A stretch of 61,662 nucleotides of DNA from a virus, in the IMG/VR virus record IMGVR_UViG_3300010885_026530, positions 1 to 61,662 of that record; one strand, written 5' to 3'. Both the position numbers and the translations under genes were made by a program. Of the stretch, positions 28,101 through 36,600 are shown one piece after another. The first letter of the stretch is position 1, and each line of letters begins with the position of its first letter. Under the pieces are notes generated by a model. That model saw only the letters and a list, made by a program, of their open reading frames with translations, had not been told where the DNA came from and did not search any database.

Positions 28101-31100
28101 CTGCTGACCAATAAGCATCCTTGTACTTGACAATCTGTCCTTTGGTGTAGCTTCTATTTGGAGACCACTCCTGTACATTGTCTTGGTTGAGAATAAATCC
28201 TTGAGCATCTAAACTGCCGTTCCAGTCATAGGTAGTATAACCTGTGAACAGCAGTCTACTCTGTCTAGCACCAGTGGTTGGATCATAGATCAAGTCATTG
28301 AATACACTGGTATTGTCAATGATAATGATATGCTCAAACTCTGTAAACTTGGCAGATAGGTAGCTAAATGTGCTGTTGTTAATGCCGCGCAGAGTAAGAT
28401 CATTTTCAAAACGTTCTACCACGTAGTCTTGCGACTGCAAAGGTTCTTTGTTTTGATTGAGCAAGATGTCTTCAGGAGCAACTATACTCAATGGTTCAGC
28501 CACTAGACCAGGTTTGATAATATTCAATACGTTGGCAGCAGGGTTGATGTTGATCAAACTACCTGGTGCCCATCCTTGCTGACTCCAGTAGATAAACTCC
28601 TGAACCATTTGAGTCCAGTTTAGTATACGACCTCGATCCTGATCTTCAAACGTCATACCTTGACGAATTAAACAAGCACCATAGCTCATTAAGAAATCTG
28701 CTACAGAGTTGATACCAATAAACTCGTACCCATAAGGTATTTGTACCACTGTGTTGCTGTAGTCATTGAGCACTCTCACTGACTTGTCAGCCACTGTGAT
28801 TGTGCGATAGTTTCCATTAGGAATACTGGTCAGTATTTCAAAGTATGGTCTTGTGGTCGAATACCCGTAGACTGCATATCCAAGCTCAGTTTTTTGTATC
28901 ACCACAGAACTCCAAACCAAAGAATCCATGGTTGGGTTTTTATACAGCAGGATCTGATAGCTCTCGTCTGGCAATAACAGGCTTGTGTTCAAACTATTGG
29001 GGCTAGATTTTTCAGTAAAGATCTTGATGTACTGCTTGTCAGAGTAAGCAGCCATACGATAGCAGAGTCTTACATCGGTCCATACCAATGCTTCATTGAG
29101 TTCTGTTGTGCTATCACGACCTTGTAGTTTGTTATAATCTACGATGTAGTTTATGTAACCATGCTTAGGTGCGCCTTGTCCATAGACTTCGTAGACTCCT
29201 GTTGGAGTTGATCGTGTGCGTCCGTAATAAACAAACTCATCTAACTCAGGATCAAACTTATATGCATCTCTGTCAGCAAAGTAAGTGAAGAACTGCGCAG
29301 GTTTGGTTAACGCCAACAAACGCATTACAGCAAATGGCCAAGCACTGGATTTTTGCCATGATGCTTCTACTGGGCCGTCATCGCCCACTGTCCAGCTTTT
29401 GCGGAAACTGTTGGGAGAATATTCTCCAACAACAACTTCAAATGGAGACAACAAAGCGCCTTCTGAATCACTTGGTATTACTTTTGTTAATCCTGGACGT
29501 ATGTATTTTTCAACAATGTACGATCCAGCAGGATCCATTACTCGACCAACTTCAAGGTCTTCCCATAATACCAAGTTACCTGAAGTATAAGGTGCAGGAC
29601 CGTATTGTTCTTCCCACCAGGCAGGTTTTTCTGAGATACCAAGCATTTCCCATGGTCTAGTGTTGGGCGCATCAGTGTCATAGAAATAGTTGTAGATACC
29701 TCTCCAGGCACCCAACAGCTCTGTGCCATCTAGTTTACTCAGACATGCACTGTAGTTCCAGGTAAACTGATTGTTGGCATTGTATTCTTGTTCACGATAG
29801 TTGAGTTTGTTTGTACCAACCCAGGCCAAGAAACTCACACTCATTATTTGTTCAATTTCTTCTTGTGTGTAATCTGTTTTGCGGAACTCGCCGGGTGCTA
29901 CGTCTTCATAGACCAATGGAACAGGATTGCCTACCAGTTTGAGATTATTATAAATTCTCTTTTCAAACTCAAGTAATACTTCATCACGGAAGTCTTGATA
30001 AGCCACGGTGATTGATCCATCGTGTCCTCTGATCACTGGAGTTGGATCAACGTAAGTGTCATCTATAAAGATTTCAGGAACATACGCAGGATACAACCCT
30101 AGTTTGCTTGGGGTTGAAGGAACAAAGTTTCCAACAGTCAGTGTATATTCTTTTAGTGTTACAACATCGCCTATTTGCAAAGGAACGTCAATGGTTACCC
30201 GTGGACCATCTGTGGCCACTGTGTATTCAATGCCGTTGCCCAAGAGTTGACGACCATTGAGGTAGACCAAAATTGCACGATAGTTTGCTTCAGTAAAGTT
30301 ATAGCTATATAACGTGTCAAACGTGTCGCTGGTAATAGGAGTTACTGTATAGTTTGTTTCTTGGAATGTTTCCCCCGAAGGTACTGTGTCAGTAAAATAA
30401 AATGGCGACAGTTCATTTTTGCCAAAGTTAATGATGGACATGCAATCATCAAGTATTTCAGCCGCGGTCATATTTTGGAAGTTGTTTTTAACCACTGCAT
30501 CCATCACAAGATTTTTGTATTTTTCGTATTCTCTTGATGAAAATTCTAGTGCTCGGAAAAAATCATACTGTGTATTGTTGGCAAACAATGCAGTCAAAAT
30601 AACTGGCGCACTGTTTTGTATGATTGTGTCGCCATAAGGAATAAGATTTCCAAGGTCACGTGTATTGTTTTGCCCGTTGATTATTCCTGAGAATGTGCGA
30701 AGATTCTGACAAATACTTCCGTAGTAGTTTCTAACAGTGCCCAGTGTCAACTCAGTGACTTGATTGTTTAAAGGATTGTTTTCAAGATTCAAAGGAACAC
30801 TGTAGAATCCAGTTGGGCTGGCCACATCGCTGATTATGGAAACTTCAATAGAAGAGTTCAAGGGAGGTGGATTTATAAATGTAATAACAGTGCTGTTATT
30901 GGGTTTGACTTCGTAGGTGTAGTTGTCTGTAGTTAAAAATATAGCATTAACAAAGACCTTTACTGGCACTGCGGTGCTGTCTATTTTTACTGGAACGTCA
31001 ATCACCAGCGGATCGCCAGTGTAGGCAAAGGAGAACCCTTGACGTGATGTGACAGTGGTATATGCTGTGGTCCATCCTATTAACTTGTCAAACTCAAGGC

Positions 31101-33681
31101 GATTGTAATACTGTCTTACAAACCCTGTGCCAATTTGTTCTGTAACTGTAACGGTATCTCGAACATAGTTAAACTCATCAATGTAGAGATTGTTGTCAAA
31201 TACAATGTCGCCAACGTTGTTGATTGTAAGATACTTGAGAGGCTGTCCAATGACTTTGTCCGTGACTCCTTCACCTATGGCATAACTGAACAGTTTGGTA
31301 CCTGTAAAGGATGTGCCTGGGTAAACCAATCTGTCACTGAAACTAAACCCGTTTCCATCAAATACATCAAATAACGGTGCTTGGTTTACACCGGTTTTTT
31401 GTTGTGCTGGTACCCAAGTCAGTCCATTGTACCAAAAACTTTTTCCTTGTTGGGTAATACCGCTGGTAATAATAGTATTTTGTCCGTATAACTGGTCAGG
31501 AGTATTCAAGTCAGCTGGTTGCAAATCAATGATTGGCACACCTGAGCCGGTGGGCAGTATGAACTTGACCAAATATACTTTGTTGCGTACTTCAGGATCA
31601 ATGTCTGCGGCAAAAATCACTCTTGTGCCATTGGCAAACGCATATCCGTCTACACTGTAACCAATGGTGCCATTGATATTACTCAGCGCATCTGTTTCTC
31701 TAAAGTCAATGATATTGACTGGTGCAATCGCTTCGGTGCCATAATCAAACAGTTTGAGGTCTGAGATAAACTCTATAACTGGCCGCTTGGCGCGATATTC
31801 ATTGTCTAGCAATGGCACTGTGCCATTGTATTCAGCTGTGGCATTGATAATATCAACGTGGAACCAGCGATTGCTACGGCTCCAGGCATTTTGATCTCGA
31901 CTAGCACGATTGATTGTAAGATAGTCTGTATCCAACGGTGCATTTAACGATTCATCAAATGGTGTTGCATCATACGGAGTTGAGTCGTACGGTACAGTGG
32001 TTGATCTTGTGTATGTTTCAGGTGTAATAAAGTTTTCAACTGGAAGGAGTTGTATTGACGACCCCACACCTTCAACATAATAGGTGTTTCCCGAGTAGCT
32101 GGCAGGAACTGTTGGTCCTTGAAACTGTACTTTGAGACCATTGGAAAATGTCACACCGTTGGGACTGGTATAATATCTTGACCCAATGATATCAACTATT
32201 TGTGCTATGTTTGGCTGACCAGTGGCAGTTTGATTGAGTAACCAGGTGTTATCTCCCAAGGAGCTTACAAGATACGTGCCATCAGTGACACCACCGCCAC
32301 TGAGAACCATGCCTGGCAACAATGAGCCGCCTATGGCAGTGGTAAAGGTCAACACAGTATCGTTGATATTAGCGTTGATTAATCTTACACTGGGAATACT
32401 TTCGTCTTGCACAACAATAGGAGCAGTGTTGGGATTATCAACCAGTCTGATCAATCCAAACAAGGCTGGATTGTCTTGGTCTTGATAGTACAGCACATCA
32501 AGATTGGCTGTGATCAGTGGTACACGCTCAAATAAGCCTGACGCAGTTTTATAGAAGCTGATGTTTGAATATTGTGTGCCGTATTCTATCAACAGTCGGC
32601 TAAGGTTATTGACTGGACGGTCAACTGTGAGTTTAATATAAGGGTTTGTGGGATCATCGTAGACATACGTAATACGCCATACAGAATATTTCTGTGAGTC
32701 CAGCGTTATTTCCACTGTTTCATCAAAAGGCACAGTGTCATAGGGTTGGCCTGGGCTGTCATACAGTCCAGTGAAGAACCAACCCGAATCACCCAAGAAA
32801 ACAACTGTTCGTCCATCAAGGTCAGTGACTCCGTCAATGCCACCATAGTTTCTTAAAAACTCAGATACGTATTGATTATTGATCTGATCAAAGTCAATGT
32901 TGGTTGCAAATGCCACCTGGCCAGCATCTGCCAAGGTGTAATAAAAGTTTTGTGCTGACTTTTCAGGAATGCTGAACGTTATAGTTCCGTTGTCGTCACC
33001 ATTGTTAATGACTCCCAGCACTTCTCTACTACTTTGGTTGGGAGTCTGAGGAAGTGTTCCTGATATTCCTGGAACTGCTTGTATCCAAAAACGTCGACCG
33101 GTTTGTTGTACATTGAACTCGTAGGTGCCTTGTCTGGCCAGTGTAATGGTTGGATTCTGGCCTGGCACACCACTGAACTCATAGTTTGTGGCATTGCGAG
33201 TGACTGTAAAATCATCAGTTAGTGGAATGGGATCTGCAAATACATCCACAGAGTCTGGCCCACCCGGTAACCAATAATACTGACTAAAGTTAATAAACTT
33301 GTCAAGATCAACAAATGGATCCCAGCTGTAGTATTCGCTTTCCCACAGTCTATCTTGCCTTGATGTGTTGCCACCCTTAACTTTGATTGAATCAATCAAT
33401 CCAGGATATGTCACTGCTGATTCAACAGTGTTGGTGTTGGGTTTTAAAAATACAACGCCAGATTCTAACTGATAATCTGTTCTTGTCTTGGTTGGTTCTA
33501 AAACATAGTTGTCGTTGGGGTTAACACCGGGTCCTACCCTACGACCAATGAAACCTTGTGTGGGTTTCATCTTAGGATCTTGTACCAACTGATCCAAAGT
33601 CGCGCTGAGGAACTGACGGTTGGTAGCCGTACGGAAAATCTCTGGTAGAAAGTCTACTGTTCTAATTCTTGTGTTTGCCAT
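19111..33681 (-). CDS. Giant 4856-aa baseplate/fibre protein (gp7 position)
   Basis: This single open frame covers 14.6 kb. The N-terminus (TVDFLPEIFRTATNRQFLSA and FIGRRVGPGVNPNDNY) and a Trp-rich block SWDPFVDLDKFINFSQYYWL match giant structural proteins that follow gp6 in aquatic T4-like phages. T4 gp7, at this place, has 1032 residues. Inside are: at least ten copies of a beta module of the form VxVNGxxxxxxxDYxVxxxxxxIxFxxPPxxGxxI; seven FG-GAP-like blades between about residues 2240 and 3065; and four W...Y..G..V...Y blocks like chitin-binding modules. The reading frame has no break. It is likely a baseplate wedge protein that also forms long external appendages. The start ATG lies 2 bases after the gp6 stop. 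The role of each module is inference. Confidence 0.85.
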   Translation of the reverse strand: MANTRIRTVDFLPEIFRTATNRQFLSATLDQLVQDPKMKPTQGFIGRRVGPGVNPNDNYVLEPTKTRTDYQLESGVVFLKPNTNTVESAVTYPGLIDSIKVKGGNTSRQDRLWESEYYSWDPFVDLDKFINFSQYYWLPGGPDSVDVFADPIPLTDDFTVTRNATNYEFSGVPGQNPTITLARQGTYEFNVQQTGRRFWIQAVPGISGTLPQTPNQSSREVLGVINNGDDNGTITFSIPEKSAQNFYYTLADAGQVAFATNIDFDQINNQYVSEFLRNYGGIDGVTDLDGRTVVFLGDSGWFFTGLYDSPGQPYDTVPFDETVEITLDSQKYSVWRITYVYDDPTNPYIKLTVDRPVNNLSRLLIEYGTQYSNISFYKTASGLFERVPLITANLDVLYYQDQDNPALFGLIRLVDNPNTAPIVVQDESIPSVRLINANINDTVLTFTTAIGGSLLPGMVLSGGGVTDGTYLVSSLGDNTWLLNQTATGQPNIAQIVDIIGSRYYTSPNGVTFSNGLKVQFQGPTVPASYSGNTYYVEGVGSSIQLLPVENFITPETYTRSTTVPYDSTPYDATPFDESLNAPLDTDYLTINRASRDQNAWSRSNRWFHVDIINATAEYNGTVPLLDNEYRAKRPVIEFISDLKLFDYGTEAIAPVNIIDFRETDALSNINGTIGYSVDGYAFANGTRVIFAADIDPEVRNKVYLVKFILPTGSGVPIIDLQPADLNTPDQLYGQNTIITSGITQQGKSFWYNGLTWVPAQQKTGVNQAPLFDVFDGNGFSFSDRLVYPGTSFTGTKLFSYAIGEGVTDKVIGQPLKYLTINNVGDIVFDNNLYIDEFNYVRDTVTVTEQIGTGFVRQYYNRLEFDKLIGWTTAYTTVTSRQGFSFAYTGDPLVIDVPVKIDSTAVPVKVFVNAIFLTTDNYTYEVKPNNSTVITFINPPPLNSSIEVSIISDVASPTGFYSVPLNLENNPLNNQVTELTLGTVRNYYGSICQNLRTFSGIINGQNNTRDLGNLIPYGDTIIQNSAPVILTALFANNTQYDFFRALEFSSREYEKYKNLVMDAVVKNNFQNMTAAEILDDCMSIINFGKNELSPFYFTDTVPSGETFQETNYTVTPITSDTFDTLYSYNFTEANYRAILVYLNGRQLLGNGIEYTVATDGPRVTIDVPLQIGDVVTLKEYTLTVGNFVPSTPSKLGLYPAYVPEIFIDDTYVDPTPVIRGHDGSITVAYQDFRDEVLLEFEKRIYNNLKLVGNPVPLVYEDVAPGEFRKTDYTQEEIEQIMSVSFLAWVGTNKLNYREQEYNANNQFTWNYSACLSKLDGTELLGAWRGIYNYFYDTDAPNTRPWEMLGISEKPAWWEEQYGPAPYTSGNLVLWEDLEVGRVMDPAGSYIVEKYIRPGLTKVIPSDSEGALLSPFEVVVGEYSPNSFRKSWTVGDDGPVEASWQKSSAWPFAVMRLLALTKPAQFFTYFADRDAYKFDPELDEFVYYGRTRSTPTGVYEVYGQGAPKHGYINYIVDYNKLQGRDSTTELNEALVWTDVRLCYRMAAYSDKQYIKIFTEKSSPNSLNTSLLLPDESYQILLYKNPTMDSLVWSSVVIQKTELGYAVYGYSTTRPYFEILTSIPNGNYRTITVADKSVRVLNDYSNTVVQIPYGYEFIGINSVADFLMSYGACLIRQGMTFEDQDRGRILNWTQMVQEFIYWSQQGWAPGSLININPAANVLNIIKPGLVAEPLSIVAPEDILLNQNKEPLQSQDYVVERFENDLTLRGINNSTFSYLSAKFTEFEHIIIIDNTSVFNDLIYDPTTGARQSRLLFTGYTTYDWNGSLDAQGFILNQDNVQEWSPNRSYTKGQIVKYKDAYWSAVKIIPPSEKFDFQFWLKSDYAQIQKGLLPNAATKAQQIRGFYDTNQANLERDADLFAFGLIGFRPRRYMQNLNLDDISQVNVYSQFLGVKGTIQATDIFTKANLGKEVAEYEIFENWAIQRSIYGANANRSYYELRLNEAKLLGNPSTIEIIEPQEFSEADQTVLLSEIWKQSYPITNPDILPTTFLNATDIQYPSAGYVNWDDADIKLFNFTDLDAIINDIENIYVGTSVWVAKDNAYDWNIYRNNLVIYSVVQVRDNLNGTCTLQFAGQHGLSVDQKIVIKYFGQGVDGAYTVISTPSLTTITVALTLGGAVTQITGTGICFVLETMRVRQAADVSTLIYANSLLPGNRAWVDDDGTGHWVVYEKIDPFTPTPGIVPSEPVISARFGAAISQGFGGLAALVGAPGYNGDVGAVYTYTKGGTVDYVETGVLTMGAANFVNYGAAVATGGNQWGAIGAANSWAKQGYAATVNRNINSGDFIQSQLLTEVPYRLYQTTGNGITSTYTPTGVSLTNPETVSVVVSDVVKVRTVDYNIVGSTVVFLAGKIPAAGTQINIFNYDEYGYSVAISNDERWLYVGAPTGNRVYAYNRVNVQQQVKNFVGDGVTEDFYIADVIIVDDDSAAGGIGAQQIGVTVNDLPKTAGVDYDYANGTVMFFAPPNGDDEIRVIRLQSKTFFPTTPTTTFAIEDLYTVTDIYSFSVYVNSVLQRPNMDYSFNPTTKTITFVLAGQTGTILVNAGTYFQYVDYIDGTALGAITSSRFGHSVSSTTDGRQIVIGAPNDTADTKLLAGKVYIVDRSVERFTVTSTTQTEYSTLRNFNGAPSVKVNATYLIPDGFNNNGQFTQVDSNTVDIEIPLNVGDVIEIDTNTFALMESAMSDEPTAGANFGSVAQQCPTNCSLYIGQPNDSRVVPEGGSVERFINQARLYGTITSDNQNPTLTPGDTVRIQQVDVEVSTPQSWNSAVGWTAGTFVISGLSIYQAIRTVPASTSINDTSYWKPSSWVELFANDINLAAEPNNIGLVEVPNVQAIANNGYLTLTIRNSNAAVPFTQLTVLPGIGDAYYDLGFTPQVYAQTVEAPNQLAYAHFGASLSISDDSLTLVVGSPQGTAAKPTTFDDGTTFFDSKSTNFFDLLPESGVAYTYDLLSAANASVTNPSKFVFGSQIYDQDVNSLDNFGTAVSYFNGILLIGSPQDDLGDSVGDYGRISQLNNPTRLAAWDIIYRQKPIVDVKLINSVYMYDRLESKVTQFFDFIDPLQGKILGVARQNIDYLGAVDPAAYNIGTVNNYGDTWNDSHLGEIWWDLSTVRFIDYHQSTIAYESQRWSQVFPGSRVDVYQWIESPVPPAEYSGPGTVFSTTSYVVGSKLNNDGLFTSRYFFWVRGIPEVASRVGKTLSTQAISQYIENPRSSGIPYVAFLGPSVTAIYNGRQYIGAQDTIFHVEFDKIANDDNVHSEYDLIASNNPSSFLVPGLFRKMLDSFCGEDTLGNKVPDTTLSPADRYGVQFRPRQSFFVDRFLALQNYLQRANAIMAQFSVSDSRPFNLLNSSEPEPTSASGEWNKRVLDYQELTFQDLSEVPAGYKYLVASDATNDGLWTIYTVVLSLDGIRKELLLSRVQNYDTRLYWEYIDWVKPGYNASVRPVAEVTTFSELSRLTLPEGSSAKVTRNSFAKFEIYQYLNGVWERVVLEDGTVRIKEEVWNYELGRFGFDVETFDSQRFDQYPAIETRQIIRAINEEILVDEWAIFRNELLLLVFDFILTEQLAPDWLFKTSLIDVNHKIRDLLPYQIFRTDNQDFVIDYIKEVKPYHVKIKEFNLRYDGFDTYNGNITDFDCPPYYDASIQEFQAPALDDSVPPKYSNSEPSTAAIWGETPWQQWYDNYKLLLTGSTIIELGAGYTVPPVVTVTGDAAREARLVARVNTAGQVVELIVIDPGSGYTTTPIITIEGGNGVGAKAVAVLESQLVRTFTTTLKYDRYNYTSQVVDWQPNTKYTEGQLVRFRDQVYSVNLVDDSTELDSGPIFDPAQYTLVDSATLDAADRVIGLYAPTPNEPGRELAQVMVGIDYPGVQVMGPSFNQNTGFDVGNFDVNPYDNIDYGPEGRPTYAENILDAIYQSSFTDTYLGTRSTDINVDGGAFIDTYSSHAPEELVPGSTFDTLDFRVYTRPGADWQGDGHGFNIKQINLLYSSTDDTVSFAEVMAHAVAVRAVNVTNRISLVPEVDYTVDWPNRTLTMIPSSDASFDDIIEVNVYGVGGGSQLFKESYPGNVIENSLTIPVITAVTWTTFTVYQQGTYVRFNNNVYRVNRTSNSGSSFDFLLYTIIDPDSVLEDLLILVNGEIVNNYTSAPINGYETRITFSNTYDATDWVVVTALGPTDPQKYWSFPVTQYVVYDGSTTDYTLVNSLQGTNPIDLIVERQGQRLRPPESIEYFGDGSSMGPFYLPTRGGTPQGLIADNDVVVYIDGVLYNLSVDYTVSFWDGSSDRYVEFATPPAPGSTIKIAVTTDADYLVNGDQLILRVGAATGAVFAITTWNDTSEQGLLTQVFQGPTQSGVSVGQPYDDTTFDEGNVTGGPGSFDYGTGTVVSSNDFDTGRPITDSGRLWVTLDGWRLVAGEDYTVAGSVVTIGGSIIGPGQVVAITSFTQSVTPEAISFRIFQDMLGNQRIYRITPENSTVLTQALSETDDVIHVLNAGDLSQPNPTNNIFGQLTINGERITYRNRDVTNNTVSGLRRGTAGTAIDSHAVGSVAIDIGFGEMLPARYQKKTLSSVALGNGSTQTYTTDIGFVNEIDVYIGGSVRCYLGPTLGSLVEIPQDNFTIVSVNPITVQLDFIPASGLVFQLAYIPTVGVPSVLNVPTTGSTSRWAASFSATDLVLQSTDDYAITDLNPITVEFDTPVPVKRVVVINDLTSDTFFISQADIATTTFVTDISVTRPVQVKVGGTTVTDTNYSVSSVNPIVVTFNTAPSNGVEVEIYIQQAQVMYAQGIGTASNGRPLQEQPTLAAWFIEGRV
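24479..26965 (-). repeat. Seven FG-GAP-like blades within the giant protein
   Basis: Blade cores, N to C terminal: SARFGAAISQGFGG..VGAP; VNYGAAVATGG..IGAA; YGYSVAISNDERWLYVGAP; SRFGHSVSSTTDGRQIVIGAP; ANFGSVAQQ..LYIGQP; AHFGASLSISDDSLTLVVGSP; DNFGTAVSYFNGILLIGSP. Seven copies is the number needed for an integrin-alpha-type propeller. Other beta modules interrupt the series between blades 2 and 6. Confidence 0.75.
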
Positions 33682-33683
33682 GT

Positions 33684-36600
33684 TTATACAACGCCACTGT
33701 TAGGGGCAGTTCTAAGTTCACTGCTGGTCAATGCATCAATCACTTCAATGTCAGTTACTGTGGCAGCGTTGACAAATATCTCATTGGGTTGACTACGGAT
33801 TTCGTACAAGTCACCAAAACTCTTGAGAGGATCTTGTGGAACCAATACCACTGTGGAGATAATATCTCCCAGCTCTTTGTGCAGATAAGCGGCAAGCTCA
33901 GAGAAATAAAAGGTAAGACCAAAGTCCCATTTGTCAATGGTAAAATATTCATTGAGAGCGGCCACCATACGACTCTTGATTTCGCTGACACTGACCACAG
34001 AGTTTGAACTACGTATTACTTTGAGTGTGGCTCGCAACTCTGCTGGAGATTTTACTCCAAACAAAGGTTTAAACACCACGGAGTTAAGAATCACGTTGTC
34101 AGAAATCATCTTGTACTGTTGTAAACCATTGTAAGATGCAGACAGCTCGTCAATGGTTGGTGGGCTGGGCTCGGGCACTGTGTTTGTTGAATCTTTAATA
34201 TAGTTCTGATAGGCGGTATAGTAGGCCTGTGTAACCAAATACAAGTCAATGATGTTTGATGAGCCAGGATCAATCCTACGACTCAATGGCGCATTGTGGC
34301 GATACTGGAATGCCAAGTCTTGGCGACCCACTCTGGCCAATAAATTTGTGATTTGAGTCAATGTTCGCACACCGTTGAAAGCAATGTCAAGTTCGTAGAA
34401 TGCCAACTCGTTGGTGGCATAGAAATACTGCCCGTCTGCATATTCTGCTTTGACCAACTCAATTTGATCTTTGGTTTGATACTCGCTGATGACCTTGCCA
34501 GCCTCCAAAGGTAGATAACGCTCAAGGTTATCAAAATCTACTGTACGCTGGAAGAATACGTACTTGGTCGAAGGATTTATTGTAGGAGCTACAATAGTTT
34601 GAAAGTAATCTGGATCGTCAGCAACACCATCATTGTCAAAGTCCTTGAAGCTGATACGCACTTGGAAATCATCAACATAGCCATCGCTTTCAATGGGTTG
34701 TCCAATAATGTCCATGAGAATGTCTGAGTTCTGTGGCAAGCTCACATCTGGCAGATTGTTAGTTTTGAGACAGTTGATAAAATCGTTGATCACAGTACCT
34801 GTGCGAGGATCATACACACGCTGTGATCCATCGTAGAAGAAACGTGTTTGTAGCACACTACCCCAGAATCTTTGCAGTGATCGATAGGTCACTGTGTAGG
34901 TCACACCATCTGTGACAAATGCAACCAACCATGAGTTGTCAAGTCCTTGTCCTGATTGATCCTGTGCATTGGCCAGGCTAAACGTGGTACTTGTGTTCAA
35001 GTTGTTGGTGGTGATCACATACCAAGTTGATGTCAAGTTGTCAAATCCAAGTCCAAAGTTTCTATAAAGTTCTATTTGGTCAGTCATTGACTGCTCAACT
35101 GACGTTGGCAAATCTGTAACAAACTTGGGTATAACTTGCACAGGAACAGCATCTGTGGGTATAAAGTTGTTGAGTGTAACTGGCCCAACTCCATCTGGGA
35201 AGTTTCCGTTACCAAAGTTGGTTCCATCTAATACCAGAGCACTGACTGTGGCCCAAAGTACCAACTTATCATTGGGCAGTGAAGGTACACCCAACTTTAA
35301 TCTGTTGTTCTGATCAAAGTAATAACCAGCTGGTGGCACAAACTTGATCAACGACCCTTGGGTCATGTATTTTTTGTTGTCACTGGTCTGCGGACCAATG
35401 GGTGCTGGTGCGCCACTGGCTTTGAACTTGAAATAGCCTGTGGTTTCATTGGCAGCAGTGGTACTTTGTTGCCATTCAATGTTTAGTGTAGAAAGATTTG
35501 GGCGAGGAAAGTTTTGATAATAAAACTCCAGCATGCCTCGGCTGCTTAATACAGGTTCTACTTCGTTGATAATGGCATTGGCAATGTCATTTTGGTCAAC
35601 AAAGGTAAATGTAAAACTTGGACTGGCTGTGTTTTCCCAGATCAAGCCGTCACTGCCAAATATGTTTGTAGATGAGTATTTTCCAGTGATGTCCACTAGA
35701 TCAAGATATCTACTGGTGCCAATGGAACTACGGTTGACAGCTTTAGATTTGATAATAGTACCAAATAATGTAAAGGGCAAGTTGCTGTAGTCTTCGCCGT
35801 TGACCATGCGGTTTTGTGTATAGAAACGAGCAGGAGCACGTTGCTTAATGGCTGCAATGGTTTCCCGAGCTGAGGCATTGCTCACTGGCTGACTCAACCC
35901 GCAGGTAAATGTAATATTTTCTAATCGTCCTGTGCGACTGACGTAGCCAATGGAAATCTGTACCGCTTGCATTTCTTCAGGGTTAATGATGTATTGCAAA
36001 CCGTTGGATGCACGAACATAACTACGGAATGTGCCCACAGGAATTTCAGTGAACACGCCGTCACCAAAGTTAAGGTTAATCTGGTCATTGGTTCTTGATG
36101 TCACAGAAAAGAACTTACGAGCATCGGGCGCCAACTGTTCCACTGCCGCAGAATAGATACTATCTACTTTGTCCCACTCAAATTGAATGTTACCTACATC
36201 ATCAAGTTGATATAACCATACGTCATCGTTGTTGATGCCTTCAATGTTGACAGCCACCACACGATTTGAAATACGTTCACCAAGATTAAAATCTTGATTT
36301 TGCAAGGTACCTTGTTTGAAATAAAAGAAAAATCCAGTGTTAGGGCTACCAAAACCTAATCTATCATTGCGGAACAATACGTTGAAGATGCCCGATGGAC
36401 GTGGTGACGGTTCATACACATAATCTTCATTTTGAAAAGTAGAACTCACAGCTTCAAAACTCATTGACGTGCCATCAACAGTGGATGTAAATGGCACCAC
36501 TGGTAGATACCCAGGAACAAGATTTAAACTGTATTCTTGTGTTTCAATGCCTAGGATGTTTTTTGTAGCGCCTGGTTTGCCAAAACGTTGACTGTCAGAC

